From CAZWRK01 sp964635875 (GTDB taxonomy: Bacteria; Pseudomonadota; Gammaproteobacteria; Burkholderiales; Aquaspirillaceae), in the NCBI GenBank assembly GCA_964635875.1, contig CAZWRK010000203.1, positions 1-5,759 on the forward strand: a stretch of 5,759 nucleotides of DNA. The letters are read 5' to 3'. Made by a program: the position numbers and the translations under genes. The notes under the pieces are model-generated. The model was not told the origin of the DNA and made no database searches. It saw only the letters and a list, made by a program, of their open reading frames with translations. Below, piece after piece: positions 5,471 through 5,759 of this stretch. Every line of letters begins with the position of its first letter. Within the stretch, counting starts at the first letter, position 1.

Positions 5471-5758
5471 TCATGCGACAGCCGGAAACATGGCGGAGGG
5501 TTCCTCCGTCTCCGCCAGAACGCTAGGATTGGCGCGGGTTTCCAGCCGGTTCGACCCACCTACCCACCGAATCACCCGCCAGATTGCAGAGTGTTGTACG
5601 CCTGCACTGGTCCCTGCGCGCCGACCGGAAGGGTGCTCCGGCCGGCGCTTCGTGGCGGAGCGCAAACAACCGCCACGCGGGATTCGGGTGCGCCTCGTCG
5701 CTCCGCTCGCGCAGGCCGCCAGAGGCGCGCGGTGGCTAGCCGCTGCGGTGCCAGGCAT
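5471..5758 (-). CDS. Doubtful 95-aa ORF upstream of int
   Basis: A frame with ATG at 5758 and TGA at 5471 encodes a basic, Arg- and Ser-rich product (stretches PEHPSGRRAG, SAIWRVIRWVGGSNR, ending PSAMFPAVA). I recognise no domain. Its style and place just upstream of a P4-type integrase recall short phage ORFs of the Ash/Icd-like kind, a weak impression only. Codon third positions are clearly less GC-biased than in int or the primase, which suits either foreign coding DNA or a non-coding structured region. The upstream ribosome site falls outside the window. Two strong hairpins lie within it, so the stretch may instead act as DNA or RNA. Confidence 0.35.
   Translation of the reverse strand: MPGTAAASHRAPLAACASGATRRTRIPRGGCLRSATKRRPEHPSGRRAGTSAGVQHSAIWRVIRWVGGSNRLETRANPSVLAETEEPSAMFPAVA
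5491..5517. repeat. 8-11-8 hairpin with an alternative inner fold
   Basis: TGGCGGAG (5491-5498) and CTCCGCCA (5510-5517) form perfect 8-base arms around 11 bases. The overlapping pair CGGAGG (5494-5499) and CCTCCG (5503-5508) makes a competing 6-3-6 hairpin, so two mutually exclusive folds exist. No T-tract follows on either strand, so a simple terminator is unlikely. Confidence 0.5.
5651..5677. repeat. Second 8-11-8 hairpin sharing the TGGCGG stem
   Basis: CGTGGCGG (5651-5658) and CCGCCACG (5670-5677) form perfect 8-base arms around an 11-base loop. The arm geometry and TGGCGG core match the hairpin at 5491-5517, and TGGCGGAG recurs at 5653-5660. The two elements can therefore also pair with each other. 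Confidence 0.5.
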
Positions 5759-5759
5759 G

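Larger units (their letters stand above)
5374..5568. repeat. ACCCACC boxes flanking the integrase leader
   Basis: TACCCACC occurs at 5374-5381 (followed by AATT) and at 5561-5568 (followed by GAAT), and the latter is directly preceded by GACCCACC at 5553-5560. These short same-orientation repeats upstream of a tyrosine integrase are candidates for integrase arm-binding sites. The copies are short and could be coincidental; the 5374 copy also serves as the int SD. Confidence 0.3.

Noticed and set aside
5546..5568. tRNA-like T-arm (GGTTCGACC) as a possible tRNA/att site
   Set aside because: Only the first T-stem pair fits, the rest mismatch, and no acceptor or anticodon arm can be built on either strand.
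1..5759. CRISPR arrays, insertion sequences, rRNA
   Set aside because: No regularly spaced repeats, transposase or rRNA-like sequence is visible anywhere in the window.

Overview
The window is GC-rich and carries one compact block of genes, all on the minus strand. It reads as one end of a P4-like integrative element (phage satellite or genomic island) in a high-GC Proteobacterium. Burkholderiales, Xanthomonadales or Pseudomonadales are plausible hosts, judged from GC content and gene style only. In transcription order the genes run from high to low coordinates: tyrosine integrase (5368-4118), a 227-aa unknown (4035-3352), a 180-aa unknown (3355-2813), an AlpA-family regulator (2710-2513), a 107-aa unknown with internal repeats (2516-2193), a small single-stranded-DNA-binding protein (2196-1858), and a primase-helicase (1865 to 1, cut by the window edge). 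No convincing plus-strand gene exists; the long plus-strand reading frames lie opposite the primase and integrase.

Upstream of the integrase, 5384-5759 is a regulatory and structural region. It holds a plausible sigma70-type integrase promoter (5399-5427) whose predicted start lies inside a perfect 7-5-7 inverted repeat (5380-5398). It also holds AAACGC/GCGTTT half-sites (5437-5462), repeated ACCCACC boxes, and two perfect 8-11-8 hairpins sharing a TGGCGG stem (5491-5517 and 5651-5677). A weak 95-aa frame (5758-5471) covers the hairpins. The attachment site of such an element usually lies on this side of int, but no tRNA gene or att core can be recognised.

The genes form a tightly coupled set. 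The 227-aa and 180-aa genes overlap by 4 bases. A 102-base gap with nested repeats precedes alpA. Then alpA, the 107-aa gene, the SSB gene and the primase gene overlap by 4, 4 and 8 bases, so they probably form one replication operon under AlpA-type regulation. Integrase moves the element, AlpA likely controls excision or int expression, and SSB plus primase-helicase replicate it.

The strongest unexplained signal is three copies of GGTTCC-N5-GGAACC inside the 107-aa gene. They use disfavoured codons identically in every copy, which suggests a DNA-level function such as an iteron-type origin or operator. A second point is that the primase N-terminus looks like an archaeo-eukaryotic primase domain rather than the TOPRIM-type primase of phage P4 alpha protein.
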